A model generated the notes under the pieces. The model was not told the DNA's origin. It did no database searches and saw only the letters and a program-made list of their open reading frames with translations. From assembly GCA_013122435.1 (NCBI GenBank), contig WYDT01000004.1:372001-436000 (forward strand): a DNA stretch of 64,000 nt, written 5' to 3'. Shown in pieces: positions 56,464 through 64,000 of the stretch. The position numbers and the translations under genes are program-made. Positions within the stretch are counted from its first letter, which is position 1, and each line of letters starts with the position of its first letter. Source of the stretch: Chloroflexi bacterium AL-N1 (GTDB taxonomy: Bacteria > Chloroflexota > Chloroflexia > Chloroflexales > Roseiflexaceae).

Positions 56464-57075
56464 TCATGTCCCATGCCGACGCCATAACTCATTCCAAACT
56501 GCCTGCTCCGATACGCCTTGTTGAACCAACAAGACCATACTATGATAAAACAGATCCGCCAATTCCCATGTTAATTCGTCCTGTGACTCATTTTTTGCAG
56601 CAATAATTACTTCTGCAGCCTCTTCACCTATTTTTTTGCCAATGCGATCTACTCCACCATCAAGTAATTTTGTTGTATATGACCCCTCCGGACGGTCGGC
56701 AGAGCGTTGGTGAATAAGATCCATCAATTGGCTGATAATGGCACCTGTTGGAGCAGGCATATCCACTTTCACATTATCCAGAGATATATGGAAACACGTA
56801 ACTGCTCCCGTATGACAGGTTGGTCCTGCTGGTTCTGCCAAAATCAACAAGGCATCACCATCACAATCCTGTCGAATCTCTACCAATTGGAGCACATTAC
56901 CTGAAGTCATACCTTTCTGCCACAGTTCGTTGCGACTCCGGCTCCAAAAGGTAACCAAGCGTGTTTCAACAGTATGCTGTAGCGCTTCTTCATTCATGTA
57001 TCCAAGCATCAGCACTTCACCACTACGCACATGTTGCACGATGGCGGGAATAAGTCCCTTTTCATCAAATTTCAC
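56464..57075 (-). CDS. hisIE: Bifunctional HisI/HisE
   Basis: This 203-aa bifunctional enzyme catalyses steps two and three of histidine synthesis. The first part is phosphoribosyl-AMP cyclohydrolase (VLMLGYMNEEALQHTVETR, WQKGMTSGN, VEIRQDCDGDALL, and the metal Cys in PTCHTGAVTCF). The second is phosphoribosyl-ATP pyrophosphohydrolase (SYTKLLDGG, GEEAAEVIIAAKNES, DELTWELADLFYHSMVLL). It follows purH by 29 bases on the same strand, joining purine and histidine synthesis, which share the AICAR intermediate. Confidence 0.95.
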   Translation of the reverse strand: MKFDEKGLIPAIVQHVRSGEVLMLGYMNEEALQHTVETRLVTFWSRSRNELWQKGMTSGNVLQLVEIRQDCDGDALLILAEPAGPTCHTGAVTCFHISLDNVKVDMPAPTGAIISQLMDLIHQRSADRPEGSYTTKLLDGGVDRIGKKIGEEAAEVIIAAKNESQDELTWELADLFYHSMVLLVQQGVSEQAVWNELWRRHGT

Positions 57076-57104
57076 AGCCGTATACTCCTACCAGTACGTT
57101 CTTT

Positions 57105-58622
57105 CTAATGGCGAAAATGTCGACGCTTAGTAAATACCATTGCCATACCCAATCGATTCGCCGCTGCAATAACTTCATCGTCCCGAACAGAACCTCCCGG
57201 CTGTATGACGGCCGTAGCACCTGCAGATGCAGCAACCTCAACCCCATCAGGAAAAGGAAATAGAGCATCGCTGGCTACAACGGAAGCAGTGAGAGAGAGA
57301 CCAGCATTCTGTGCCTTCCACGCCGCAACTCTTGAGCTATCCACACGGCTCATTTGTCCCGCACCAATACCGAGTGTACACTCTGCATTACTGTAGACAA
57401 TGGCATTGGATTTCACATGTTTAACAACACGCCAGGCAAATTGTAATGCCTGTACCTCCTCATGTGTTGGGACACGTTGTGTAACTACATTGAAAGGTTC
57501 GTCAGCGAGTGGTGCATTATCGGGTTCTTGTACCAAGACACCACCAGGAACACTATGTATTAAGTAGCGGAAAGATTCGGTTATGCGACTGAGAGAGCGT
57601 AACAAGCGACGGTTTTTCTTGGTCCGTAGTATATCAAGCGCATCCGGCTCAAAATCTGGTGCAATAATAATCTCGGAGAAAATCTCGTTGATTGTCTGTG
57701 CCAGTGCTACATCAACAGGATGATTCAGCGCGATAATACCACCAAACGGCGCCTCTTGATCAGTTGCAAATGCACGTTGCCATGCTTCAAGCGGTGTCGC
57801 ACCAATCCCCACCCCACATGGGTTAGTATGTTTAATGATAGCAAGCGCAACCCCTTCATTTGATGGAAACTCCTCTACCAACTCCTGTGCACCAGTCACA
57901 TCCAAAATATTGATGTACGATAGTTCTTTACCGTGTAATTTCTCAAAAAATTGAAAGAAATCTCCGTATAAAGCAGCCTGCTGATGTGGATTTTCTCCAT
58001 ATCTTAAGTTCTGAGCTTTATGAAAGGCGCGAGGAAACGTTGTAGGAAATAACTCATCCGTAAAGTGTGCGGCAATAAGTGAGTCATACGCAGCAGTATG
58101 AGCAAAGGCTTTGGCTGCTAACGAACGGCGTAATGACAACGGCACGGTTCCATTACGTAATGCTTCTAATGCAGTAGGATAATCAGAAGGGTCTACCATA
58201 ACCAATACATCAGGATAATTCTTAGCAGAAGCGCGCACGAGTGTAGGGCCCCCAATGTCGATTTGCTCGAGCACTTCGTTTTGGGTCACATCTTCACGTG
58301 CAATGGTTTCCGCAAATGGATAAAGATTGACAACAACTACATCAATTGGCTCAATACCATGCTCGATCAGCGTTGTCATATGTTCTGGATCAGTACGGCG
58401 AGCAAGAATTGCACCATGTACAGCTGGATGAAGTGTCTTAACACGGCCATCAAGTATCTCAGGAAACTTTGTCAAATCACTGATCGTACGTGCGTTAACT
58501 TGACAACTTTGTAAAAACTTTAGCGTTCCACCTGTTGAAAAAAGTTCAATATCTAGTGCCTGTAAACCCTGTGCAAATGGACCTAGATCTCGTTTATCTG
58601 AGACACTAATGAGTGCCCGCAC
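57105..58622 (-). CDS. purH: Bifunctional AICAR transformylase/IMP cyclohydrolase
   Basis: This 505-aa enzyme carries out the last two steps of IMP synthesis. The N-terminal IMP-cyclohydrolase part has [46 protein letters not shown] and [13 protein letters not shown]. The C-terminal transformylase part has [17 protein letters not shown] with its conserved [20 protein letters not shown], and [20 protein letters not shown]. Length is normal. It precedes hisIE on the same strand. A GC-rich hairpin lies in its leader near 58655-58675. Confidence 0.96.
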   Translation of the reverse strand: MRALISVSDKRDLGPFAQGLQALDIELFSTGGTLKFLQSCQVNARTISDLTKFPEILDGRVKTLHPAVHGAILARRTDPEHMTTLIEHGIEPIDVVVVNLYPFAETIAREDVTQNEVLEQIDIGGPTLVRASAKNYPDVLVMVDPSDYPTALEALRNGTVPLSLRRSLAAKAFAHTAAYDSLIAAHFTDELFPTTFPRAFHKAQNLRYGENPHQQAALYGDFFQFFEKLHGKELSYINILDVTGAQELVEEFPSNEGVALAIIKHTNPCGVGIGATPLEAWQRAFATDQEAPFGGIIALNHPVDVALAQTINEIFSEIIIAPDFEPDALDILRTKKNRRLLRSLSRITESFRYLIHSVPGGVLVQEPDNAPLADEPFNVVTQRVPTHEEVQALQFAWRVVKHVKSNAIVYSNAECTLGIGAGQMSRVDSSRVAAWKAQNAGLSLTASVVASDALFPFPDGVEVAASAGATAVIQPGGSVRDDEVIAAANRLGMAMVFTKRRHFRH

Positions 58623-58750
58623 ATGCAGTCCTTTCTCCGATAAATGAACCCCACCCGAACGGACAAGGGCGGGGTCTCAGCAACATTGTTAGGAACTAAT
58701 CAGATATATACAGTATAGTACCACAAAATTGCGGATATACAATCATATCA

Positions 58751-59557
58751 CTACATGCTATCAAAAATCTGATCAACATACGCACGCATATCATTCACAA
58801 GGCCATACACACGCGAAGCGCCGAACATACGGAGCGCAGCCGCTTCAAAGTGGTCGAGTGCTGATATGATTTGCTCACGTGTTGCCTTCGAGTAATCCTG
58901 AACACCAACACGGGTATAAGATTCATTCAAAATACCACGTGCTGAATTACCTAATGCAGATGTTACAATGTTATCAAACTCAGGAAAAAGGGTCTCAGAA
59001 AGATCAAGTTCGCGTTTTTCTATTAAGCCACTCTGGAGAAGGCGTGCAATAATTTCACAGGTACGCAATTCGCCCAAGCCACTACGTTGCGCGATCTGTG
59101 TGACTGTATTTTTACCATTCACCATGGTGAGAATGCGCCACTCATCGGCTTCTAAATTGATTTCGCTTCCTGTAGCCGCAGGGTTAGGTACGAGACGAGG
59201 AATCATGGATAGAGATGGAACTTGTGACTGAAGCTTCATCCAAGCATCCTGACGCATAATACCTTCCATGATAATCATTTCGTTACTTTGAGTAATGGTT
59301 GGAATGTCAAGACGCACATCGTCATTGAAACGAAATGATCCAGAGGTGAGCGTAAAAAAAGTATATGCTGCATCTAGAGGTGAAAGATCGTCAAGCTTGG
59401 CACCTACAACTTTCCCATCGCGAAAGTATAACCAGCCTGTAAGTTGCTCGTGAGGGCGACGTCCCTGGATATAGACCCCCCCCGTTTTCTTACTGAGGTC
59501 TATGAGTTGTATAATATCGGTGAGTTGAAACTCACTTAAATCACCTTCAAGTGCCAT
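58751..59557 (-). CDS. DUF4388 (PATAN-type) regulatory protein
   Basis: This 268-aa protein begins with a DUF4388 domain at about 1-85 (LEGDLSEFQLTDIIQLIDLS, KTGGVYIQGRRPHEQLTGWL, YFRDGKVVGAKLDDLSPLDA). A second globular region contains a winged-helix-like stretch (EADEWRILTMVNGKNTVTQI, TCEIIARLLQSGLIEKREL), and a helical C-terminus ends it. DUF4388 proteins act with response regulators and MglA-type GTPases in motility or gene control. It follows the MglA gene on the same strand, and a roadblock gene comes before that, so the three likely form one signalling unit. Confidence 0.85.
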   Translation of the reverse strand: MALEGDLSEFQLTDIIQLIDLSKKTGGVYIQGRRPHEQLTGWLYFRDGKVVGAKLDDLSPLDAAYTFFTLTSGSFRFNDDVRLDIPTITQSNEMIIMEGIMRQDAWMKLQSQVPSLSMIPRLVPNPAATGSEINLEADEWRILTMVNGKNTVTQIAQRSGLGELRTCEIIARLLQSGLIEKRELDLSETLFPEFDNIVTSALGNSARGILNESYTRVGVQDYSKATREQIISALDHFEAAALRMFGASRVYGLVNDMRAYVDQIFDSM

Positions 59558-59652
59558 ATCAATTTTGCAGTGTCATTAATAATAGTCAAAAAATAGCTCG
59601 TTACTCAATCTTTTACACAAGGCTACTACGATATATATTATACTCAAAACGA

Positions 59653-60228
59653 TCAAAGTTTACTAATCACAAGCTTACTAATCGCTCTTAAAGTATCAAA
59701 AATCCCAACACCCATAGTTGCTACAGCATCAAAGCGTGCCCACCGAAGGGTATTAAGATATTTATCGAGCAGCTCAGACGATAAAGCATTTGGTAGATCA
59801 CGTTTGTTGTATTGGAGAACGATAGGAAATTCCTGAAACTTTTTGTTCTGCTTGGTAATATTGATAGCCAACTCACGCAAGCTATTGATATTTTCTTCTA
59901 ATTTATGCTTTTGTGAGTCTGCCACAAAAACAACACCATCTGCACCATTTAAAACGGCCACACGGGTACGCTCATAGAGAATCTGGCCAGGAACGGTGTA
60001 GAGATGAAACCGTGTCGAGAAACCACGTACTTTCCCCAGATCAAGTGGGAGAAAGTCAAAGAAAAGCGTACGTTCCGTTTCAGTTGCAATGGAAAGCAAT
60101 TCACCTTTCGTCTCACGTGGTACAGCGCTATGAATGTACTGAAGATTACTCGTTTTACCACCCATGCCTGGGCCGTAATACACAACTTTACAATGTATTT
60201 CACGCGCAGCAACATTGATAAGGGCCAT
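59653..60228 (-). CDS. MglA-like small GTPase
   Basis: This 191-aa Ras-like GTPase has P-loop YGPGMGGKTSN at 18-28, a switch/Walker-B-like region around RFHLYTVPGQILYERTR, and guanine-specificity NKRDLP near 157-162. The PGQ form is typical of MglA, which sets polarity and gliding motility in bacteria with a roadblock partner (MglB) as GAP. The roadblock gene lies directly upstream, 30 bases away. No motility machinery is in the window. Confidence 0.92.
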   Translation of the reverse strand: MALINVAAREIHCKVVYYGPGMGGKTSNLQYIHSAVPRETKGELLSIATETERTLFFDFLPLDLGKVRGFSTRFHLYTVPGQILYERTRVAVLNGADGVVFVADSQKHKLEENINSLRELAINITKQNKKFQEFPIVLQYNKRDLPNALSSELLDKYLNTLRWARFDAVATMGVGIFDTLRAISKLVISKL

Positions 60229-60258
60229 ACGATCCTCTTATATACATGGAAGCTTGAA

Positions 60259-60753
60259 CTAGTCGCGGAATAGAAGATCAATTGTATCTTCCATAGAGGT
60301 ACGGAATGATGAACCAAGCACATCATCACGTGCTTTGTGTTGCTGTCGAACGCGTTCAAGCACGACTGCAAGTTCATCAGTTGCCTTCTTGGTAAGCACT
60401 TTCACAAGACCAATGTGCGTCCCTTTATTGAAGATAATACAGAGAATCCATTGTTCTTCGACAAGTGCAATGAAAATATGCTCACGCACACCTTGATGAA
60501 ACAGATTGCGAAAATCTTTCTCTCGAAGCAGTTTAGCTACTTCACGAGACGATGCAAACACACCAGCAATCAGTGCACCCAAGGCTGTTGTATCTTGCCG
60601 ACTGCCATCACCATGCGAAGCAACTACCTGACCACTCTTATCAAGGAGTAAAGCATGATTGCCACCAGTATCTTCCACTAGTTGAGCAAGACTATCTTCG
60701 ATTTGGGCAATTTCTGCTGCCGGAACAATCTGACTGGTCAGTTGTGGATCCAT
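60259..60753 (-). CDS. Roadblock/LC7 (MglB-like) protein
   Basis: This 164-aa protein has a roadblock fold: helix VPAAEIAQIEDSLAQLVEDT, strand-turn GGNHALLLDKSGQVVASHG, TALGALIAGVFASSREVAKL, then strands HIFIALVEEQWILCIIFN, and a C-terminal helix. MglB-like roadblock proteins regulate the nucleotide state of MglA. Encoded just before the MglA-like gene, it is the likely partner. Its ATG is at 60751-60753. The C-terminal extension is helical. Confidence 0.88.
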   Translation of the reverse strand: MDPQLTSQIVPAAEIAQIEDSLAQLVEDTGGNHALLLDKSGQVVASHGDGSRQDTTALGALIAGVFASSREVAKLLREKDFRNLFHQGVREHIFIALVEEQWILCIIFNKGTHIGLVKVLTKKATDELAVVLERVRQQHKARDDVLGSSFRTSMEDTIDLLFRD

Positions 60754-61034
60754 AATGTAATCCTACTTTAGTGTCCTACAAAACTGGTATGTCAGAGACC
60801 TGAACATCGTGATTATAACACATTAATCCGACAGCATTTAGGCCCATATCAGTAACGTTACGATCACTACTTTGTTGGTGATATGTATTAGTAATCATAT
60901 TATTAACATAATCGATGATACTATACGCCCCATTTGAAGTCATCACGAGTACCCAAAACCCATCTGATATATCCCCTGAAACCCCATTACTCATACGTAA
61001 CAATATGATCAATATGAACCAAACCGATTAGCCC

Positions 61035-61328
61035 TTAAGATTGGATATCCGTCCCATTTGTGCGATCTCGCTCTTTGGGTGGACGCCCGGTACGAATATT
61101 ACGTAATGAGTGAATCGTTGCAGCTAACGCGCGATCAGCCCAGCCATAGATTGTTGGACGACTCTTACTTAGATCATCCGCTATCTGTGTTACGTTTGTG
61201 CGATACTCAGGATCGAACGTAGCTAGATTAATCCGTGCTGAAGCTACAATCTGCAGAATCTCTTCTTCGGTCAGATTATGGTCATGTATTAATTTTTTTG
61301 CTCGTTTGCTGCTCAGGTCGAGCCGCAT
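61035..61328 (-). CDS. Small helix-turn-helix protein
   Basis: This protein of about 97 aa begins MRLDLSSKRAKKLIHDHNLT. I start at the ATG of 61328, with AAGGAG 7 bases upstream; a frame 24 bases longer has no site. The segment NVTQIADDLSKSRPTIYGWA is a clear helix-turn-helix, followed by a basic end (RNIRTGRPPKERDR) like an AT-hook. It is probably a DNA-binding regulator, but its target and family are unknown. It lies alone upstream of the roadblock gene. Confidence 0.55.
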   Translation of the reverse strand: MRLDLSSKRAKKLIHDHNLTEEEILQIVASARINLATFDPEYRTNVTQIADDLSKSRPTIYGWADRALAATIHSLRNIRTGRPPKERDRTNGTDIQS

Positions 61329-61352
61329 AGGTGCGCTCCTTAACCTTCGCAA

Positions 61353-62073
61353 ATTGGGATATTGTTACAATCCCTAAGAATGACATGAAGTGTAATACTT
61401 TATTATCATAACATGTTGAACCAACTCTGTCTAGTCCCATCTGTAAATAGTAATTACCAGCCTTTTTGAGATAGCGATCATAGGACTGTCAGATGGTACT
61501 AAATTATCCCTAATGCAAAGGGTATATGGAATTGATATAGTGGATTCACAGAAATTTTTTTCGGAAATAAGTGGTAAGTCTTAACAGCTTGTGAGCTACA
61601 GAGAATATGAAGTGTAAACGTTTGTTAGTATCAATACTGGTATATAAATGAACGTATTGGGATAAATGAACCCTGTACAATCTCCACAAGAATAGGCGTG
61701 GCTCCCATCCAGACAAATCCGAGAATTTATCACAATGTATGCGGTTTTAGCTCTTCTGATTTGGGATTCTCTCAGTGAACAGGATCTTCATTAATAAAAA
61801 ACCATGTATGATTACCTTTGACATTATTTGGTGGATATAGGGTATGTTAGAATCAATCCGGTGTTATTAGAAGAACATCTTGTTGCTCACCGGAACTCCC
61901 ATTTTGCATACCTTATATGGTGTAGAGACCACTCTGTTTTCTAATGATACAATTTTGCAGCACTTAGACCTTGTGTTAAAATGATGTGCAAACGACCATA
62001 AAACACTATGATAAAAGATAATTCTTCCTCCACATGTTGGAGTTTTTGAAGTTTTCAGAAAGAATGTAGGCTC
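61353..62073. other. Intergenic region of about 720 bases
   Basis: Between the small HTH gene and the downstream kinase I see no gene, repeat or RNA. It is AT-rich with many stops in all frames. One possible -35-like TTGACA lies at 61818-61823, but the nearest -10-like TATGTT is 19 bases on, so I do not call a promoter. Confidence 0.45.
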
Positions 62074-63765
62074 TTGATCGATCAACGCTTACGTCAACGT
62101 GAGTTTTTGCTACAGATCAGTCGAGCACTCACCGCACAGCTCGATCTTACCAGTGTGTTAAATCAGGTTATTGAGGTTGCAGTCGATCTCCTGGCGGGAA
62201 CCTCAGGTCTTATTGCACTCCATGAAGATACTGGCAGCACACGTGTACAAGCTGCTTCACGCCTTCCTGTTGAGGCCTGGCCTGTCTTTGATCCCCTTCT
62301 ACAGGTACCTTTGGATGATCATCAGACGCTGGGGCAGCATTTACGAGAGATCGCCACAGCCGTAGGGTTGCCGCTACGTCAGGTTGTTGCACTTCCCTTA
62401 GTCTTTTATGGCACCTCCGTTGGGGTCATCTATGTGTTTCGAGCTGCTTTGAATGTTGCATTTACACGCGAAGAACGCGATTTGCTGACGGCATTTGCCG
62501 ATCAAGCCGCCATTGCGGTTACCAACGCACGTCTGTATCAGAGTGTGTTACAGGAGAAACAACAACTTGACGCACTTATTGAGCAAAGTGCTGATGGTGT
62601 GATGATCCTGAATAATAGGTGGCGTATCACAACCTTCAATCGAGCCATGGAGGTATTGACTGGTTGGCCACGTGAAGAAACCGTTGGCCGACCTTGTGCT
62701 GAGGTACTGGGGATGCGAAATGAGCAGGGGGCCAATATATGTCTGATCGATTGTCCACTACAACGCAGACCACCAGCACCCAACCCGGTTGTTGAAGGAT
62801 GGATCGAGTCACGTGATAATCGACGCCGCTACGTGCAGAGTCGCTATGCGGTACAGTTAGGTCCACAGGGAGAGTTTTTAGGCGCTATTGCCAATGTTCG
62901 TGACATAACTGATCAAAAGATTGAAGCAGAGATGCAAAACACATTTATCTCTGTGGTGTCACACGAGTTAAAAACACCTGTCAGTATCATTAAAGGGTAT
63001 GCAGAGACCCTGAGTCGGGAAGATGTCAACTGGGATCAATCGACCATACGCGACGGGTTGCACGTTATCACCGAAGAAGCCGATCGTTTAGCAGATCAGA
63101 TTCAGGATTTGCTCGACACATCACGTATACAAGCCGGTGGTATGCGCCTCGAGATGACAGACTGGACGTTCCCCCCCCTTGCACGACACATTGCAGAGCG
63201 ATTCGCCACGCAGGCTGGCGAAACATTCACATTTGAGTTGCGCTTTCCCGATGATTTTCCACCCGTACATGCTGACTACGAGCGCATCCGTACCGTTCTG
63301 GAAAATCTGGTGTCTAATGCAGTGAAATATAGTCCAGACGGAGGAACTGTTCGTATCACTGGGCGTATTGAGTCGAGTCATGTAGTCATTTCAGTTAGTG
63401 ACCAGGGAATTGGTATTTCGCCCGAAGAGCAAGCCAGGCTCTTTCAGCGCTTTTATCGTTCTGATAATCGATTACGCCGCACAACTCAGGGAACCGGTCT
63501 GGGTTTGTTTCTTTCCAAAGCAATTGTCGAAGCGCATGGTGGGCGCATCTGGGTGGAAAGTCCTGCCGGACGTGGATCGCGGTTCTCATTTACGATAGGA
63601 TTGGCAACCCCACAACTTGCGGATATTGAAACAGAGGTATGGGAATCATCCCAAGAAGGTCCAATTATTCCATTAGCAAAGACAAATGAGTTTATCGTTC
63701 AACATCGTTCTCTAACTGATAGCCAGCACAAAGACACAGATTCTGAACAAAACAGTGATACATAG
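62074..63765 (+). CDS. GAF-PAS sensor histidine kinase
   Basis: This 563-aa kinase has an N-terminal GAF domain (LTSVLNQVIEVAVDLLAGTS, SVGVIYVFRAALNVAFTREE), and PAS at about 165-280 (IEQSADGVMILNNRWRITTF, GWPREETVGRPCAEVLGM). HisKA follows with phospho-acceptor FISVVSHELKTPVSIIKGYA, and an ATPase with VLENLVSNAVKYSPDGGT, SVSDQGIGISPEEQARLFQR and TGLGLFLSKAIVEAHGG. No membrane helix is seen. The start codon TTG at 62074 has a weak AGG-type site upstream. A response regulator gene follows within 50 bases, and they surely work together. Confidence 0.9.
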   Translation: MIDQRLRQREFLLQISRALTAQLDLTSVLNQVIEVAVDLLAGTSGLIALHEDTGSTRVQAASRLPVEAWPVFDPLLQVPLDDHQTLGQHLREIATAVGLPLRQVVALPLVFYGTSVGVIYVFRAALNVAFTREERDLLTAFADQAAIAVTNARLYQSVLQEKQQLDALIEQSADGVMILNNRWRITTFNRAMEVLTGWPREETVGRPCAEVLGMRNEQGANICLIDCPLQRRPPAPNPVVEGWIESRDNRRRYVQSRYAVQLGPQGEFLGAIANVRDITDQKIEAEMQNTFISVVSHELKTPVSIIKGYAETLSREDVNWDQSTIRDGLHVITEEADRLADQIQDLLDTSRIQAGGMRLEMTDWTFPPLARHIAERFATQAGETFTFELRFPDDFPPVHADYERIRTVLENLVSNAVKYSPDGGTVRITGRIESSHVVISVSDQGIGISPEEQARLFQRFYRSDNRLRRTTQGTGLGLFLSKAIVEAHGGRIWVESPAGRGSRFSFTIGLATPQLADIETEVWESSQEGPIIPLAKTNEFIVQHRSLTDSQHKDTDSEQNSDT

Positions 63766-63813
63766 GATATACTACTAATAAATACTAAAATGATGATTGA
63801 AAGAGACAGCCCC

Positions 63814-64000
63814 ATGTCTGAATTAAAAGATAAACTGGTCCTTGTCGTTGACGATGAGACGCGTATGATTAATTTTATGCGTATGAATCTCGAGTTGGAA
63901 GGTTGTCGTGTCTTGAGTGCGACGAACGGGCGTGATGCGATCGACCAGGTGCGTGAGGAGTTGCCAGATATCATCCTGCTCGACATTATGATGCCTGGTA
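63814..64000 (+). CDS. Response regulator receiver (partial)
   Basis: The N-terminal part of a response regulator runs off the right edge: VLVVDDETRMINFMRMNLEL, then IILLDIMMPG with the phospho-Asp. I chose the ATG at 63814, which has AAAGAGA just upstream. ATGs at 63790 and 63793 are possible but have poor sites. It follows the GAF-PAS kinase and is its probable partner. The output domain is outside the window. Confidence 0.85.
   Translation, partial: MSELKDKLVLVVDDETRMINFMRMNLELEGCRVLSATNGRDAIDQVREELPDIILLDIMMPG

Noticed and set aside
58655-58675. Possible riboswitch in the purH leader
   Set aside because: There is one GC-rich hairpin only, and no conserved purine or PRPP riboswitch core could be seen.
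60776-61012. 78-codon minus-strand frame between roadblock and HTH genes
   Set aside because: It starts with TTG, has no ribosome site, and shows no recognisable features.
61818-61848. Promoter in the large gap before the GAF-PAS kinase
   Set aside because: TTGACA is present, but the only -10-like hexamer is too far (19 bases) and over 200 bases from the gene.
1-64000. tRNA, rRNA and CRISPR arrays
   Set aside because: No T-loop signatures with matching acceptor arms, no rRNA-like blocks and no regularly spaced repeats were found by eye.

Overview
The window is bacterial and most likely from the phylum Chloroflexota, probably a filamentous Chloroflexia relative of moderate GC. The pointers are large BTAD- and XRE/NB-ARC-type ATPase regulators, many GAF/PAS/histidine-kinase hybrids, an MglA/roadblock/DUF4388 module, a sigma-54 gene beside a sigma-54 activator, a GAF-PAS-GAF-STAS protein, and an AIM24-like protein. 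This placement is inference from gene content. I see no tRNA, rRNA or CRISPR.

Region 1 (1-10.3 kb) is the most interesting. It looks like an undescribed ribosomal-peptide (RiPP-like) cluster. An ABC exporter gene runs off the left edge. Divergent from it is a four-gene operon: an MvdC/MvdD-type ATP-grasp ligase, a ClpP-fold serine protease of the SDH family, a MauE-like membrane redox protein, and a MauD/TlpA-like membrane-anchored thioredoxin. A dead IS982 copy follows. Beyond it are two adjacent 77-78 aa genes that share an N-terminal leader and end in different segments with four Cys each. Upstream of those is a 1337-aa BTAD/AAA/TPR regulator. The simplest reading is: precursors, modification by ATP-grasp, disulfide formation by the MauDE-like pair, leader removal by the SDH protease, and export by the ABC protein.

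Region 2 (10.6-18.8 kb) holds one intact and one decaying XRE/NB-ARC/TPR regulator, followed by about 4 kb of gene debris: truncated peptidase S51, RibD/DHFR-like, IS5-like transposase, two alpha/beta hydrolases and a TetR C-terminus.

Region 3 (19-26.4 kb) holds cytochrome c with DsbB and two NarL-type histidine kinase/response regulator pairs around an ECF-like sigma factor. One response regulator carries an in-frame stop. A 123-bp tandem repeat lies upstream of the sigma factor.

Region 4 (26-31 kb) holds a P450 with a TetR regulator, then a fructose-PTS locus broken in three ways: an 11-bp tandem duplication in the DeoR gene, an IIB/EI deletion fusion, and a UGA stop in fruK.

Region 5 (31-49 kb) is mostly housekeeping or metabolic: OsmC, Ung, a prolyl oligopeptidase split by a stop, APP1 phosphatase, TVP38, AIM24, nitrilase, alpha/beta hydrolase, STAS sensor, VOC protein, dihydrolipoyl dehydrogenase, SDR, inositol-phosphate synthase, and MurA with Asp at the catalytic Cys position.

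Region 6 (49-64 kb) holds an NtrC-like activator and sigma-54, small membrane proteins, a receiver-GAF-PAS kinase, HisIE, PurH, DUF4388, MglA, roadblock, a small HTH protein, a GAF/PAS kinase, and the start of its response regulator at the right edge.
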